In this document: positions 47,668 through 55,479 of the stretch, piece by piece | Numbering within the stretch: position 1 is the stretch's first letter | Layout of the letters: the number at the start of each line of letters is the position of its first letter | Origin: Pseudozobellia thermophila | Lineage (GTDB): Bacteria; Bacteroidota; Bacteroidia; Flavobacteriales; Flavobacteriaceae | Direction: 5' to 3' | Length of the DNA stretch: 64,000 nt | Assembly: GCF_900141855.1 (NCBI RefSeq) | Contig: NZ_FQYU01000004.1 | Location: 186,001 to 250,000 of the forward strand | Translations under genes and position numbers: made by a program | The notes under the pieces: model-generated | The model's input: the letters and a program-made list of their open reading frames with translations, nothing else | Told to the model about the DNA's origin: nothing | The model's database searches: none

Positions 47668-49599
47668 ATGAAAAGCACCTTAAACCAAAACGATTGCAGT
47701 ATTGAATACCGGCCTGTGGGCCAATTCGAAGAGACCCGTTTCGAAAAGATACACAATGTTATCTTTTCCGATTCGAACGAAGCTTCCATCAAGGTCGCCG
47801 AAGAAATCGCCGCTTTGATCAGAAAAAAGCAAAAGGAAAACAAAAACTGTGTGCTCGGGCTGGCCACGGGATCTTCCCCCATCAAGGTGTACGAAGAACT
47901 GGTGCGCATGCACAAGGAAGAAGGCCTAAGTTTCTCGAACGTGATTACCTTCAATTTGGACGAGTATCTGCCCATGGAGAAAGACAACCGTCAAAGCTAT
48001 TGGTACTTTATGCACGAACACCTGTTCAACCATATCGATATCCCGGCCGAAAACATCCATATTCCCGACGGGACTATTTTAGGGGGAGATGTAATCAAGT
48101 ATTGCCTAGCCTACGAAAAAGCGATCAAAAAGGCCGGTGGGATCGATTTTCAATTATTGGGTATTGGCAGAACAGGGCATATTGGTTTCAACGAACCGGG
48201 ATCCCACTACAATTCGGCAACCCGCGTCATCACCCTCGACCATATTACCCGAGTTGATGCGGCCCCCGCGTTTTTAGGCATCGACAATGTTCCGCGCAAG
48301 GCCATAACCATGGGTATCTCCACGGTTAGGAGTGCCAAGCGTATCGTTCTCCTCGGATGGGGCCAAAACAAGGCGGACATTATCAAAAAAACAATCGAAG
48401 GTGAAGTGTCGTCGGAAGTACCCGCCACTTATTTGCAACAACACAACAACTGTACCTTTGTCCTCGATACCGGCGCCGGAAGCGAACTTACCCGGAACAA
48501 GACCCCCTGGTTGGTCGACGAATCACTACAGTGGACCGATAGCCTGACCTTCAAGGCCATTGTTTGGTTGTGCGACAAAACCAAAAAATCGATTCTCAGC
48601 CTTACGGATAAGGATTATAACGACAACGGGATGTCGGGCTTGTTGGCCACCCAAAACTCGTATGACCTGAACATCAAAATGTTCAACAGGCTTCAACACA
48701 CCATCACGGGTTGGCCCGGCGGCAAGCCCAATGCCGATGACACCCATCGCCCCGAAAGGGCCGAACCTGCCAAGAAGAGAATCATCATATTCAGTCCACA
48801 CCCCGACGACGATGTAATTTCAATGGGCGGTACCTTCGACCGGTTGATCGAACAGGGGCACGACGTCCATGTCGCCTACCAGACTTCGGGCAATATTGCG
48901 GTATCCGATGCCGATGCCCTTCGGTATGCAGGCATCGCCAAACGGATCAGCTACTCCGACGAGGCCCAGAAACTGATCGACGATATCAAGGCCAAAAAAG
49001 AAAGCAGCTTTGACACCTTGGAGGTCAGGAAGCTCAAAGGAAACATCAGGCGCGGCGAATCGTATGCGGCTACCCGCTATTTGGGCCTATCCGATGATAA
49101 GGTCCATTTCTTGGACCTTCCGTTTTACGAAACGGGAACCATAAAAAAGAACAACCTGTCCGAGGCCGATATCAAGATCATGATAGACCTGATCTCCGAG
49201 ATAAAGCCACATCAAATTTTCGCAGCGGGCGACCTCGCCGACCCGCACGGCACCCACAAAGTGTGTTTGGATGCCGTCTTCGAAGCGATCGAACGATTAA
49301 AACCGGAGCCCTTTATGAAAGATTGTTGGCTCTGGTTGTACCGTGGTGCATGGCACGAGTGGGACATCCACGAAATCGAAATGGCCGTACCCATGAGTCC
49401 TGACCAAGTATTGAAAAAACGCCATGCCATATTCTGCCACCAGTCGCAAAAAGACGGTGTCATGTTCCAGGGCGACGATTCGAGGGAATTCTGGATGAGA
49501 GCCGAAGAGAGAAACAGGGATACCGCCCAAAAGTACAGGGCCTTGGGACTATCGGACTATGCCGCCATCGAGGCCTTTGTCCGTTATAAATTTGATTAA
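47668..49599 (+). CDS. nagB: glucosamine-6-phosphate deaminase fused to a PIG-L/LmbE deacetylase domain
   Basis: A 643-residue cytosolic two-domain protein. Residues about 20-300 are NagB-like: GLATGSSPIKVYEEL, FNLDEY (Asp98, matching E. coli Asp72) and GIGRTGHIGFNEPGS (His171, Glu176). The residue matching E. coli Asp141 is Thr169. Residues about 370-600 are a PIG-L domain with PHPDDD (378-382) and a distal HGTH (527-530), the zinc ligands. NagB converts glucosamine-6-phosphate to fructose-6-phosphate and ammonia; PIG-L proteins remove N-acetyl groups from GlcNAc conjugates. The fusion could deacetylate and deaminate GlcNAc-6-phosphate in one protein. The ATG at 47668 is preferred because the longer frame starts inside the -7 box. 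Confidence 0.9.
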   Translation: MKSTLNQNDCSIEYRPVGQFEETRFEKIHNVIFSDSNEASIKVAEEIAALIRKKQKENKNCVLGLATGSSPIKVYEELVRMHKEEGLSFSNVITFNLDEYLPMEKDNRQSYWYFMHEHLFNHIDIPAENIHIPDGTILGGDVIKYCLAYEKAIKKAGGIDFQLLGIGRTGHIGFNEPGSHYNSATRVITLDHITRVDAAPAFLGIDNVPRKAITMGISTVRSAKRIVLLGWGQNKADIIKKTIEGEVSSEVPATYLQQHNNCTFVLDTGAGSELTRNKTPWLVDESLQWTDSLTFKAIVWLCDKTKKSILSLTDKDYNDNGMSGLLATQNSYDLNIKMFNRLQHTITGWPGGKPNADDTHRPERAEPAKKRIIIFSPHPDDDVISMGGTFDRLIEQGHDVHVAYQTSGNIAVSDADALRYAGIAKRISYSDEAQKLIDDIKAKKESSFDTLEVRKLKGNIRRGESYAATRYLGLSDDKVHFLDLPFYETGTIKKNNLSEADIKIMIDLISEIKPHQIFAAGDLADPHGTHKVCLDAVFEAIERLKPEPFMKDCWLWLYRGAWHEWDIHEIEMAVPMSPDQVLKKRHAIFCHQSQKDGVMFQGDDSREFWMRAEERNRDTAQKYRALGLSDYAAIEAFVRYKFD

Positions 49600-49617
49600 T
49601 TGTCCATTTTTTGATTC

Positions 49618-49650
49618 AAAGGCCTATGCCAATACCATAGGCCTTCTTTT
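49618..49650 (+). terminator. hairpin with T run between nagB and the GHL10 gene
   Basis: AAGGCCTATG and CATAGGCCTT form a 10-base perfect stem with a 7-base loop, followed by CTTTTG. It ends seven bases before the next start codon, so it may end part of the transcripts or tune downstream expression. Confidence 0.7.
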
Positions 49651-49656
49651 GTATTT

Positions 49657-51189
49657 ATGGTTAAGAAACATTTTTTACTTCTCCTTCTATCGGCCCTATT
49701 GGGCTCGTGTTCGGTATTGCAACCCATTTCCGAACCTAGAAGGGAGTTCAGGGGTTTTTGGGTAGCCACGGTGGTCAACATCGACTGGCCCAAAAGCGGC
49801 CAGGACCCGATAGAAAAACAAAAAGCCGATTACCTGAAATTATTGGATTTCTACCAAGACCTCAACTTCAATGCCGCCATTGTCCAGGTACGGACGGCCG
49901 GGGATGCCTTTTACGAATCGCAGTACGCCCCGTGGTCGCGGTATTTGACCGGCAAGGAAGGCAAGGCCCCCGACCCCAGTGCCTTTGACATGGGCAAAGG
50001 CGAGAGTATGCTGGCCTGGATGATCGACCAAACCCACCAACGGGGTATGGAATTTCACGCATGGCTCAACCCGTACAGGGCCACTTTCGACTTAAAAACG
50101 GAGACCCTAAGCGCGGACCACGATTTCAACAAGCATCCCGATTGGATGGTCAGATACGGAAAGAAGTACTACTACAACCCCGGTCTCCCCGAAGTGCAGG
50201 AACATATGGCCTCGATCGTAGGGGAACTGGTCGACAACTATAACATAGACGCCGTTCACTACGACGACTATTTTTACCCATATACCATCAAAGATGAAGT
50301 TTTCAACGACTCCCTGGCCTACAATACCTACCGACTCCCCGGGCAAGACTTAGGGGACTGGAGGCGCGGCAATATGGATTCGCTGATCAAAAAGAGCTAC
50401 AGGGCCATTAAGCGATCCAAACCGTGGGTCCAATTTGGGGTGAGTCCCTTCGGCGTTTGGAAAAACAAAGCCACCGACCCCAAGGGATCGGATACCCAGG
50501 CCGGACAAACCACCTACGAGAACCTGTACGCCGACCCCTTGCTCTGGATGGAAAAAGGTTGGCTCGATTATATTGTCCCACAGATTTACTGGAGCATGGA
50601 CCTGCCGGTCGCCTCCCACAGGAAACTGCTCGATTGGTGGGCCGAAAATACCAAACGCACCAACCTATACATCGGCAACGGCCCCTATAAGATAAAGAAC
50701 AACAGCGACGAAGCCTGGAACAAAAAAAAGGAACTGCCCGATCAAATCTCCTATGCCCGGGCAAACGAAAAGGTGCAGGGCAATGTCTTTTTCAGCGCCA
50801 AAAGCCTGATGCTGCAAAAAAAGGGCTTTGTAAAATACCTTAGGCGCAACTATTACAAATACCCGGTATTGTCCCCGCTTTCGGCAACCCCTAATTTTAC
50901 CCCGTTTACAGAACCCGAACTCAAGGGCATTGAAAGAGAGGGCCGATCGGTACAATTGAGGTTCGACCAGCTAGACGATGTACGGTCGGTCGTATTCTAT
51001 AGGTCAAAAAAGGAGCTGCAGCCTTTCTACCGTCCGAAGAAAATGGTGGCCAAGATCGTTGTTGGCGAAGAAAATACCTTGGTACTTCCACCCGAGGCCC
51101 TAAAGGGCACAAAACACCTGGCCTATGCCTTTATTGACAAATATGGCAAGGAAAGTGAGCCAAAAATCCTACATTTAAAGCAAAGCTAA
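49657..51189 (+). CDS. GHL10-family glycan hydrolase lipoprotein (DigH/YngK-like)
   Basis: A 510-residue lipoprotein (signal LLLLLSALLGSC). The GHL10 domain (about residues 28-370) begins REFRGFWVATVVNIDWPKSG and includes VQVRTAGDAFYESQYAPWS, FHAWLNPYRA, AVHYDDYFYPY with paired acidic residues, and IVPQIYWSMDL. E. coli DigH (YddW), of this family, hydrolyses peptide-free peptidoglycan glycans, and the recycling genes around this one favour the same role here. The C-terminal 120 residues look like a beta-sandwich. ampG-like starts three bases after its stop. Substrate inference rests on family plus context. Confidence 0.88.
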   Translation: MVKKHFLLLLLSALLGSCSVLQPISEPRREFRGFWVATVVNIDWPKSGQDPIEKQKADYLKLLDFYQDLNFNAAIVQVRTAGDAFYESQYAPWSRYLTGKEGKAPDPSAFDMGKGESMLAWMIDQTHQRGMEFHAWLNPYRATFDLKTETLSADHDFNKHPDWMVRYGKKYYYNPGLPEVQEHMASIVGELVDNYNIDAVHYDDYFYPYTIKDEVFNDSLAYNTYRLPGQDLGDWRRGNMDSLIKKSYRAIKRSKPWVQFGVSPFGVWKNKATDPKGSDTQAGQTTYENLYADPLLWMEKGWLDYIVPQIYWSMDLPVASHRKLLDWWAENTKRTNLYIGNGPYKIKNNSDEAWNKKKELPDQISYARANEKVQGNVFFSAKSLMLQKKGFVKYLRRNYYKYPVLSPLSATPNFTPFTEPELKGIEREGRSVQLRFDQLDDVRSVVFYRSKKELQPFYRPKKMVAKIVVGEENTLVLPPEALKGTKHLAYAFIDKYGKESEPKILHLKQS

Positions 51190-51192
51190 GCA

Positions 51193-52467
51193 ATGATCCA
51201 AAAAGATAAGTGGGCCTGGGCCTGGGTGCCCCCTTTGTATTTTGCGGAAGGCCTGCCCAATGTCATAATCGCATCGGTTTCGGTGATCATGTACAAGAAA
51301 CTGGGCATCAGCAATACCGATATTACCTTGTACACCGGACTCCTATACCTCCCTTGGGTCTTAAAACCCATATGGAGCCCGATCGTAGACCTCAAAAGCA
51401 CCAAAAGAAACTGGTTCTTGCTCATGCAGCTTTTGATATCGGTCATGTTTTTGGCCGTAGGCCTGACCCTGCCCACCAAAATGTTCTTTATTACCACCCT
51501 GGCCTGTTTTTGGGTGGCGGCCTTTGCTTCGGCCACCAACGATATTGCTTCCGACGGTTATTACATGATAGGCCTATCGGAAAAAAAACAATCTTTCTTT
51601 GTCGGCATCAGAAGTACCTTTTACAGGCTTGCCATGGTTACCGGAAGCGGTTTGATCGTGGTTTTCGGGGGCTATCTCGAAAGAATTTACGGAGACAACA
51701 CCAAGGCCTGGAGCATCACCATGATCGCAACAGGTGGCTTAATGCTCTTGCTGACCTTGGTCAATTTCTTCACCACCCCGAAATTCGAAAGGTCCTTGGC
51801 CATCGAAACCCAAAAACCCAAGGCCTTTTTGGAGGTTTTCACCACCTTCTTCAAAAAACCGAACATCGTGGTGGCCCTGGCCTTTATTTTGACCTACCGC
51901 TTGGGCGAATCGCAATTGGCCAAGGTGGCCCAACTGTTCATGTTGGACGAACGTGCCAAGGGAGGCTTGGCCATTTCTACGGAAAACGTCGGCATTATCT
52001 ACGGGGTCGTAGGCTTGATCACCCTCTCTGCCGGGGGCATCTTGGGAGGAATCCTCATTTCTAGGGACGGATTGAAAAAATGGATGCTCCCCATGATGCT
52101 ATCCCTCAACGTACCCAACGTGCTCTATGCGATTTTGGCCGTATCTAAAACATCAAGTTTGCCTTTGGTGATCGGTACGGTCGCCTTTGAACAATTCGGT
52201 TATGGCTTTGGTTTCGCCGCCTTCCTGATGTACCTCATCTATATTGCCGAAGGCCAGTCAAAGACCTCACACTACGCCATAGCCACAGGTTTTATGGCCT
52301 TAGGGGCCATGTTGCCCGGCATGATCAGCGGGGCCGTACAAAAGTGGCTCGGTTACGATGGCTTTTTCATTTGGGTGGTCGTATCGGCCCTCCCCGCCTT
52401 CCTCTTGTTGAAATTTTTAAAGTATCCCCCCGACTTCGGAAAAAAATCAGCCCCGACCGATGCATAG
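51193..52467 (+). CDS. AmpG-like MFS permease (muropeptide importer candidate)
   Basis: A 424-residue inner-membrane protein with about 12 hydrophobic segments. The beginning (PPLYFAEGLPNVIIASVSVI, then LYLPWVLKPIWSPIVDL) matches the AmpG/PAT subfamily of the major facilitator superfamily; AmpG imports GlcNAc-anhydroMurNAc and its peptides. It sits between the GHL10 lipoprotein gene (three bases) and nagZ (8-base overlap), exactly where a recycling importer is expected. Related transporters could carry other sugars, but context makes murein fragments most likely. Confidence 0.85.
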   Translation: MIQKDKWAWAWVPPLYFAEGLPNVIIASVSVIMYKKLGISNTDITLYTGLLYLPWVLKPIWSPIVDLKSTKRNWFLLMQLLISVMFLAVGLTLPTKMFFITTLACFWVAAFASATNDIASDGYYMIGLSEKKQSFFVGIRSTFYRLAMVTGSGLIVVFGGYLERIYGDNTKAWSITMIATGGLMLLLTLVNFFTTPKFERSLAIETQKPKAFLEVFTTFFKKPNIVVALAFILTYRLGESQLAKVAQLFMLDERAKGGLAISTENVGIIYGVVGLITLSAGGILGGILISRDGLKKWMLPMMLSLNVPNVLYAILAVSKTSSLPLVIGTVAFEQFGYGFGFAAFLMYLIYIAEGQSKTSHYAIATGFMALGAMLPGMISGAVQKWLGYDGFFIWVVVSALPAFLLLKFLKYPPDFGKKSAPTDA

Positions 52468-54037
52468 CATAGCCCCCTATCCCATTGCCTCCCAAAAGTT
52501 AAGCCTGGCCGAAAAGGCCGGTCAACTCTTTATGCCCGCAGCCTTTATAAACGATAGCGAAGAAGAAATCGAACGACTCGAACGCCTTATTAGCGAGCAG
52601 CATGTGGGAAGCATCTGCTTTTTCCACAGCAGGGCCAGCGCCGCCACCAATTTCGAGGGCAAAAGGAAAGTCGTTAAAAACGAAGGGAGTTACGATACCC
52701 TCAAAAGCCTGATCCAGCGCTATCAAAATGCGGCCAAATACCCTTTATTGATTGCCATCGATGCCGAATGGGGGCTTGCCATGCGCATCGAGAACACTCC
52801 CCAATATCCCTATGCCATTACTTTGGGCGCCCTGAGGGGCAACGACGACCTGATCTTTCGGGTGGGCCGGCAAATTGCCATCGATTGCCTGTCGGCCGGT
52901 ATACACTGGAACCTTGCGCCGGTGGTGGACATCAACAACAACCCCAACAATCCGGTAATAGGTTACCGCTCGTTTGGCGAAGTAGCCACATCAGTGGTCG
53001 AAAAGGCCACTGCCTATATCAAAGGGACACAAGACGCAGGGGTCTTGACCAGCATCAAGCATTTTCCCGGCCATGGCGACACGGCCACCGACTCGCATCT
53101 AGGGCTTCCCGTCATAGCCAAGACCAAAACCGAGCTTTTGGAAAAAGAACTTTATCCCTTTAAGAAATTAATCGACCAAGGTGTCGATTCGGTAATGGTC
53201 GGACACTTGTCCGTTCCGGCCTTGGCCTATGGCAAGCACACCTCTTCCAGTATTTCAAAAGATATCATCAAAGGGGTCTTAAGACAAGAGATGGGCTTTA
53301 AGGGCGTTGTTATTTCCGATGCGCTCAACATGCATGCCGTCTCTAAAAACTACCCGAAAAAGGGAGAGTTGGAGTGGCTGGCCTTTGATGCCGGAAACGA
53401 TATCCTGTGCTTTACGGAACACACCAAGGAAGGCCTGGCCCGAATTACCGAAAAGGCGCGTAAAGAGCAGATCGAGGAAAGCTTTGAACGCGTCTGGAAA
53501 CTCAAGCAAAAAGCCTTCGGAAACCAGGTCGTGGTTTCCCCTACTGACGAAAGCGCCCCCCTAAACCTTAAAATTGCGGAAAAATCCCTGACCCTGTACA
53601 AGGGTACCGCCCAAGGGGTCAGGCATTTTAGCGAAAAGGACTTTGTGGCCCTGTATAATTCAAGCCATTTCGAAAACCCTTTTTTTCAGGCCATAGGGCG
53701 CGAAAAGAAATTCAACAAGGTGCAAGTTACCCCCTCCCTTGAAATAAAAGACCGATCCGTGCTGATGGCCCTGTTTCCTCCCCAGGTCAAACCGAACAAC
53801 AACTTTGGGTTTTCCGATGAAGAGCTTAAGGCCATCAACACCCTGATAGCGGGGAACAAGGTGCACCTGTACCTCTTCGGCAATCCCTATGTACTCAATC
53901 ATATCAATACCGAAAAGGCCAAGACCATAGTAATCTGTTATCAGCATTTTCCCGAATTCCAACAGGTGGCCGCAAATCACTTTTTAGGTAATTTAGAAGC
54001 CCAGGGCAGACTCCCTGTAACAATCAGAGAACTATGA
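52460..54037 (+). CDS. nagZ: cytosolic GH3 beta-N-acetylglucosaminidase NagZ
   Basis: NagZ removes GlcNAc from GlcNAc-anhydroMurNAc(-peptides). The 525-residue protein has no signal peptide, so it is cytosolic. The GH3 domain carries IDAEWGLAMRI, KHFPGHGDTATDSH (dyad Asp211/His213) and ISDALNMHA with nucleophile Asp287. A C-terminal domain of about 170 residues follows, as in Gram-positive NagZ. It overlaps the permease gene by eight bases and the anmK gene by four (ATGA), strong signs of translational coupling. It is a paralogue of the exported enzyme at 4547. Confidence 0.93.
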   Translation: MHSIAPYPIASQKLSLAEKAGQLFMPAAFINDSEEEIERLERLISEQHVGSICFFHSRASAATNFEGKRKVVKNEGSYDTLKSLIQRYQNAAKYPLLIAIDAEWGLAMRIENTPQYPYAITLGALRGNDDLIFRVGRQIAIDCLSAGIHWNLAPVVDINNNPNNPVIGYRSFGEVATSVVEKATAYIKGTQDAGVLTSIKHFPGHGDTATDSHLGLPVIAKTKTELLEKELYPFKKLIDQGVDSVMVGHLSVPALAYGKHTSSSISKDIIKGVLRQEMGFKGVVISDALNMHAVSKNYPKKGELEWLAFDAGNDILCFTEHTKEGLARITEKARKEQIEESFERVWKLKQKAFGNQVVVSPTDESAPLNLKIAEKSLTLYKGTAQGVRHFSEKDFVALYNSSHFENPFFQAIGREKKFNKVQVTPSLEIKDRSVLMALFPPQVKPNNNFGFSDEELKAINTLIAGNKVHLYLFGNPYVLNHINTEKAKTIVICYQHFPEFQQVAANHFLGNLEAQGRLPVTIREL

Positions 54038-55110
54038 AAACCCACAAGATTATCGGTTTGATGTCGGGCACGTCGTTGGACGGCCTTGATCTGGCCTATT
54101 GCAAAATATGGCAAGAAGACAAGGGCTATAACTTCGAGATCGCAGAGACCCATAGCGTTTCCTATTCCGACGAAATGAAACAGCGCTTGAAAAATTCGAT
54201 TTACCTCGCGGCCGATGAATTGCTTATTTTTCACAATACGTACGGCACCTGGCTGGGCGAACAGGTGCTGGACTTTATCAACAGCTACGACCTGGAAGTC
54301 GATTGCGTAGCGAGCCACGGGCATACCACACACCACCAACCCCAAAACGGACTCACGTTTCAGATCGGTTCGGGGCAGCATTTGGCCAATGCCTGCCACC
54401 ACAAGGTCGTCTGCGACTTTCGCACCAACGACGTGGCCTTGCACGGCCAAGGGGCCCCTTTGGTACCTATTGGCGACAGGCTCTTTTTCGGGCAATACGA
54501 CTTTTGTTTGAACCTCGGGGGTATCAGCAACATATCGTTCGAAAAAAACGGGGAAAGGCTGGCCTATGACATCGGCCTTGCCAATATGGTCCTCAACTAT
54601 ATTACCCGAAAGCATGGTCTGGAATTCGACAAGGGAGGCCAGTTGGCCCGCGGGGGCAAGATAAACCCGACCATGCTGGAACAACTCAACGATCTGGGGT
54701 TTTACAAACTGCCCTATCCCAAGTCGATCGGTTACGAATGGTTCGTAGACCAGGTAGTGCCCATAGTAGAGGCAACCGATGACAGCATGCCCAATTTATT
54801 GCGGACGGCCATTGACCATATTTGCGAACAGATAGCCCTTCAGGTCAAGGCCAATTCCCCGGCCGACCATCGAAGCCTCTTGGTCACCGGTGGCGGTGCC
54901 CTCAACGATTTTTTAATAGAGACCCTACAGTCGAAACTAGGACCGACCGCCCAAGTGACGGTGCCCGAAACCATACTGGTAGAATTTAAGGAAGCCCTGG
55001 TCTTTGCCTTAATGGGCGCCCTGCGTTTAGAGCAAAAAACCAATGTACTGTGTTCGGTAACGGGTGCCCGATCCGATTCGTCGAGCGGCGTAATCTATTT
55101 ACCTACCTAA
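54034..55110 (+). CDS. anmK: anhydro-N-acetylmuramic acid kinase
   Basis: AnmK opens the 1,6-anhydro ring of anhMurNAc and phosphorylates it to MurNAc-6-phosphate, the MurQ substrate. The 358-residue protein shows GLMSGTSLDGLDLAYC, ASHGHTTHHQP, GDFRTNDVA-like CDFRTNDVALHGQGAPLVP, NLGGISNIS and VTGGGALNDF of the ASKHA fold. Length is normal. Its ATG overlaps the nagZ stop by four bases, and it ends the compact plus-strand recycling run; the acetate genes follow after 57 bases. Confidence 0.96.
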   Translation: MKTHKIIGLMSGTSLDGLDLAYCKIWQEDKGYNFEIAETHSVSYSDEMKQRLKNSIYLAADELLIFHNTYGTWLGEQVLDFINSYDLEVDCVASHGHTTHHQPQNGLTFQIGSGQHLANACHHKVVCDFRTNDVALHGQGAPLVPIGDRLFFGQYDFCLNLGGISNISFEKNGERLAYDIGLANMVLNYITRKHGLEFDKGGQLARGGKINPTMLEQLNDLGFYKLPYPKSIGYEWFVDQVVPIVEATDDSMPNLLRTAIDHICEQIALQVKANSPADHRSLLVTGGGALNDFLIETLQSKLGPTAQVTVPETILVEFKEALVFALMGALRLEQKTNVLCSVTGARSDSSSGVIYLPT

Positions 55111-55167
55111 AAATATACTGCAAATCATTATATTAGTAAACTCAACTACTTAAACCTAGATTCCACT

Positions 55168-55428
55168 ATGTCCGAAAAGCAAAAAAAGGCCAGTGCCTAC
55201 TGGAAGGAAAATGTCAGATATCTCTTTATTCTTCTCGCCATTTGGTTCGCTGTGTCGTACGGTGCGGGCATTTTGTTCAAGGATACGCTCAACGAAATCA
55301 AAATGGGAGGTTTTGAGTTGGGTTTCTGGTTTGCCCAACAAGGTTCCATCTATGTTTTTGTCATCCTCATATTCGCCTATGTACGCCTGATGAACAGCCT
55401 CGACAAAAAATACGGATACGACGAATAA
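55168..55428 (+). CDS. DUF4212 protein, small subunit of a sodium/solute symporter
   Basis: An 86-residue membrane protein: a basic N-terminus (SEKQKKASAYWKENVRYL), two hydrophobic helices (LFILLAIWFAVSYGAGIL and YVFVILIFAYVRLM) and an Asp/Lys/Tyr-rich tail. DUF4212 proteins are found next to VC_2705-type sodium/solute symporters and are thought to be their small subunit. The large-subunit gene starts 51 bases downstream. Confidence 0.92.
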   Translation: MSEKQKKASAYWKENVRYLFILLAIWFAVSYGAGILFKDTLNEIKMGGFELGFWFAQQGSIYVFVILIFAYVRLMNSLDKKYGYDE

Positions 55429-55479
55429 ACCGAAAACCAACCCAGCTCCCTTCTCCGGGGCCCTACAAAACCAAAACTT

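Noticed and set aside
51210-52064. A 284-codon open frame overlapping the AmpG-like gene in another frame
   Set aside because: The translation is Arg/His/Gly-rich with no family resemblance, while the 51193-52467 frame encodes membrane helices and known AmpG-type blocks.
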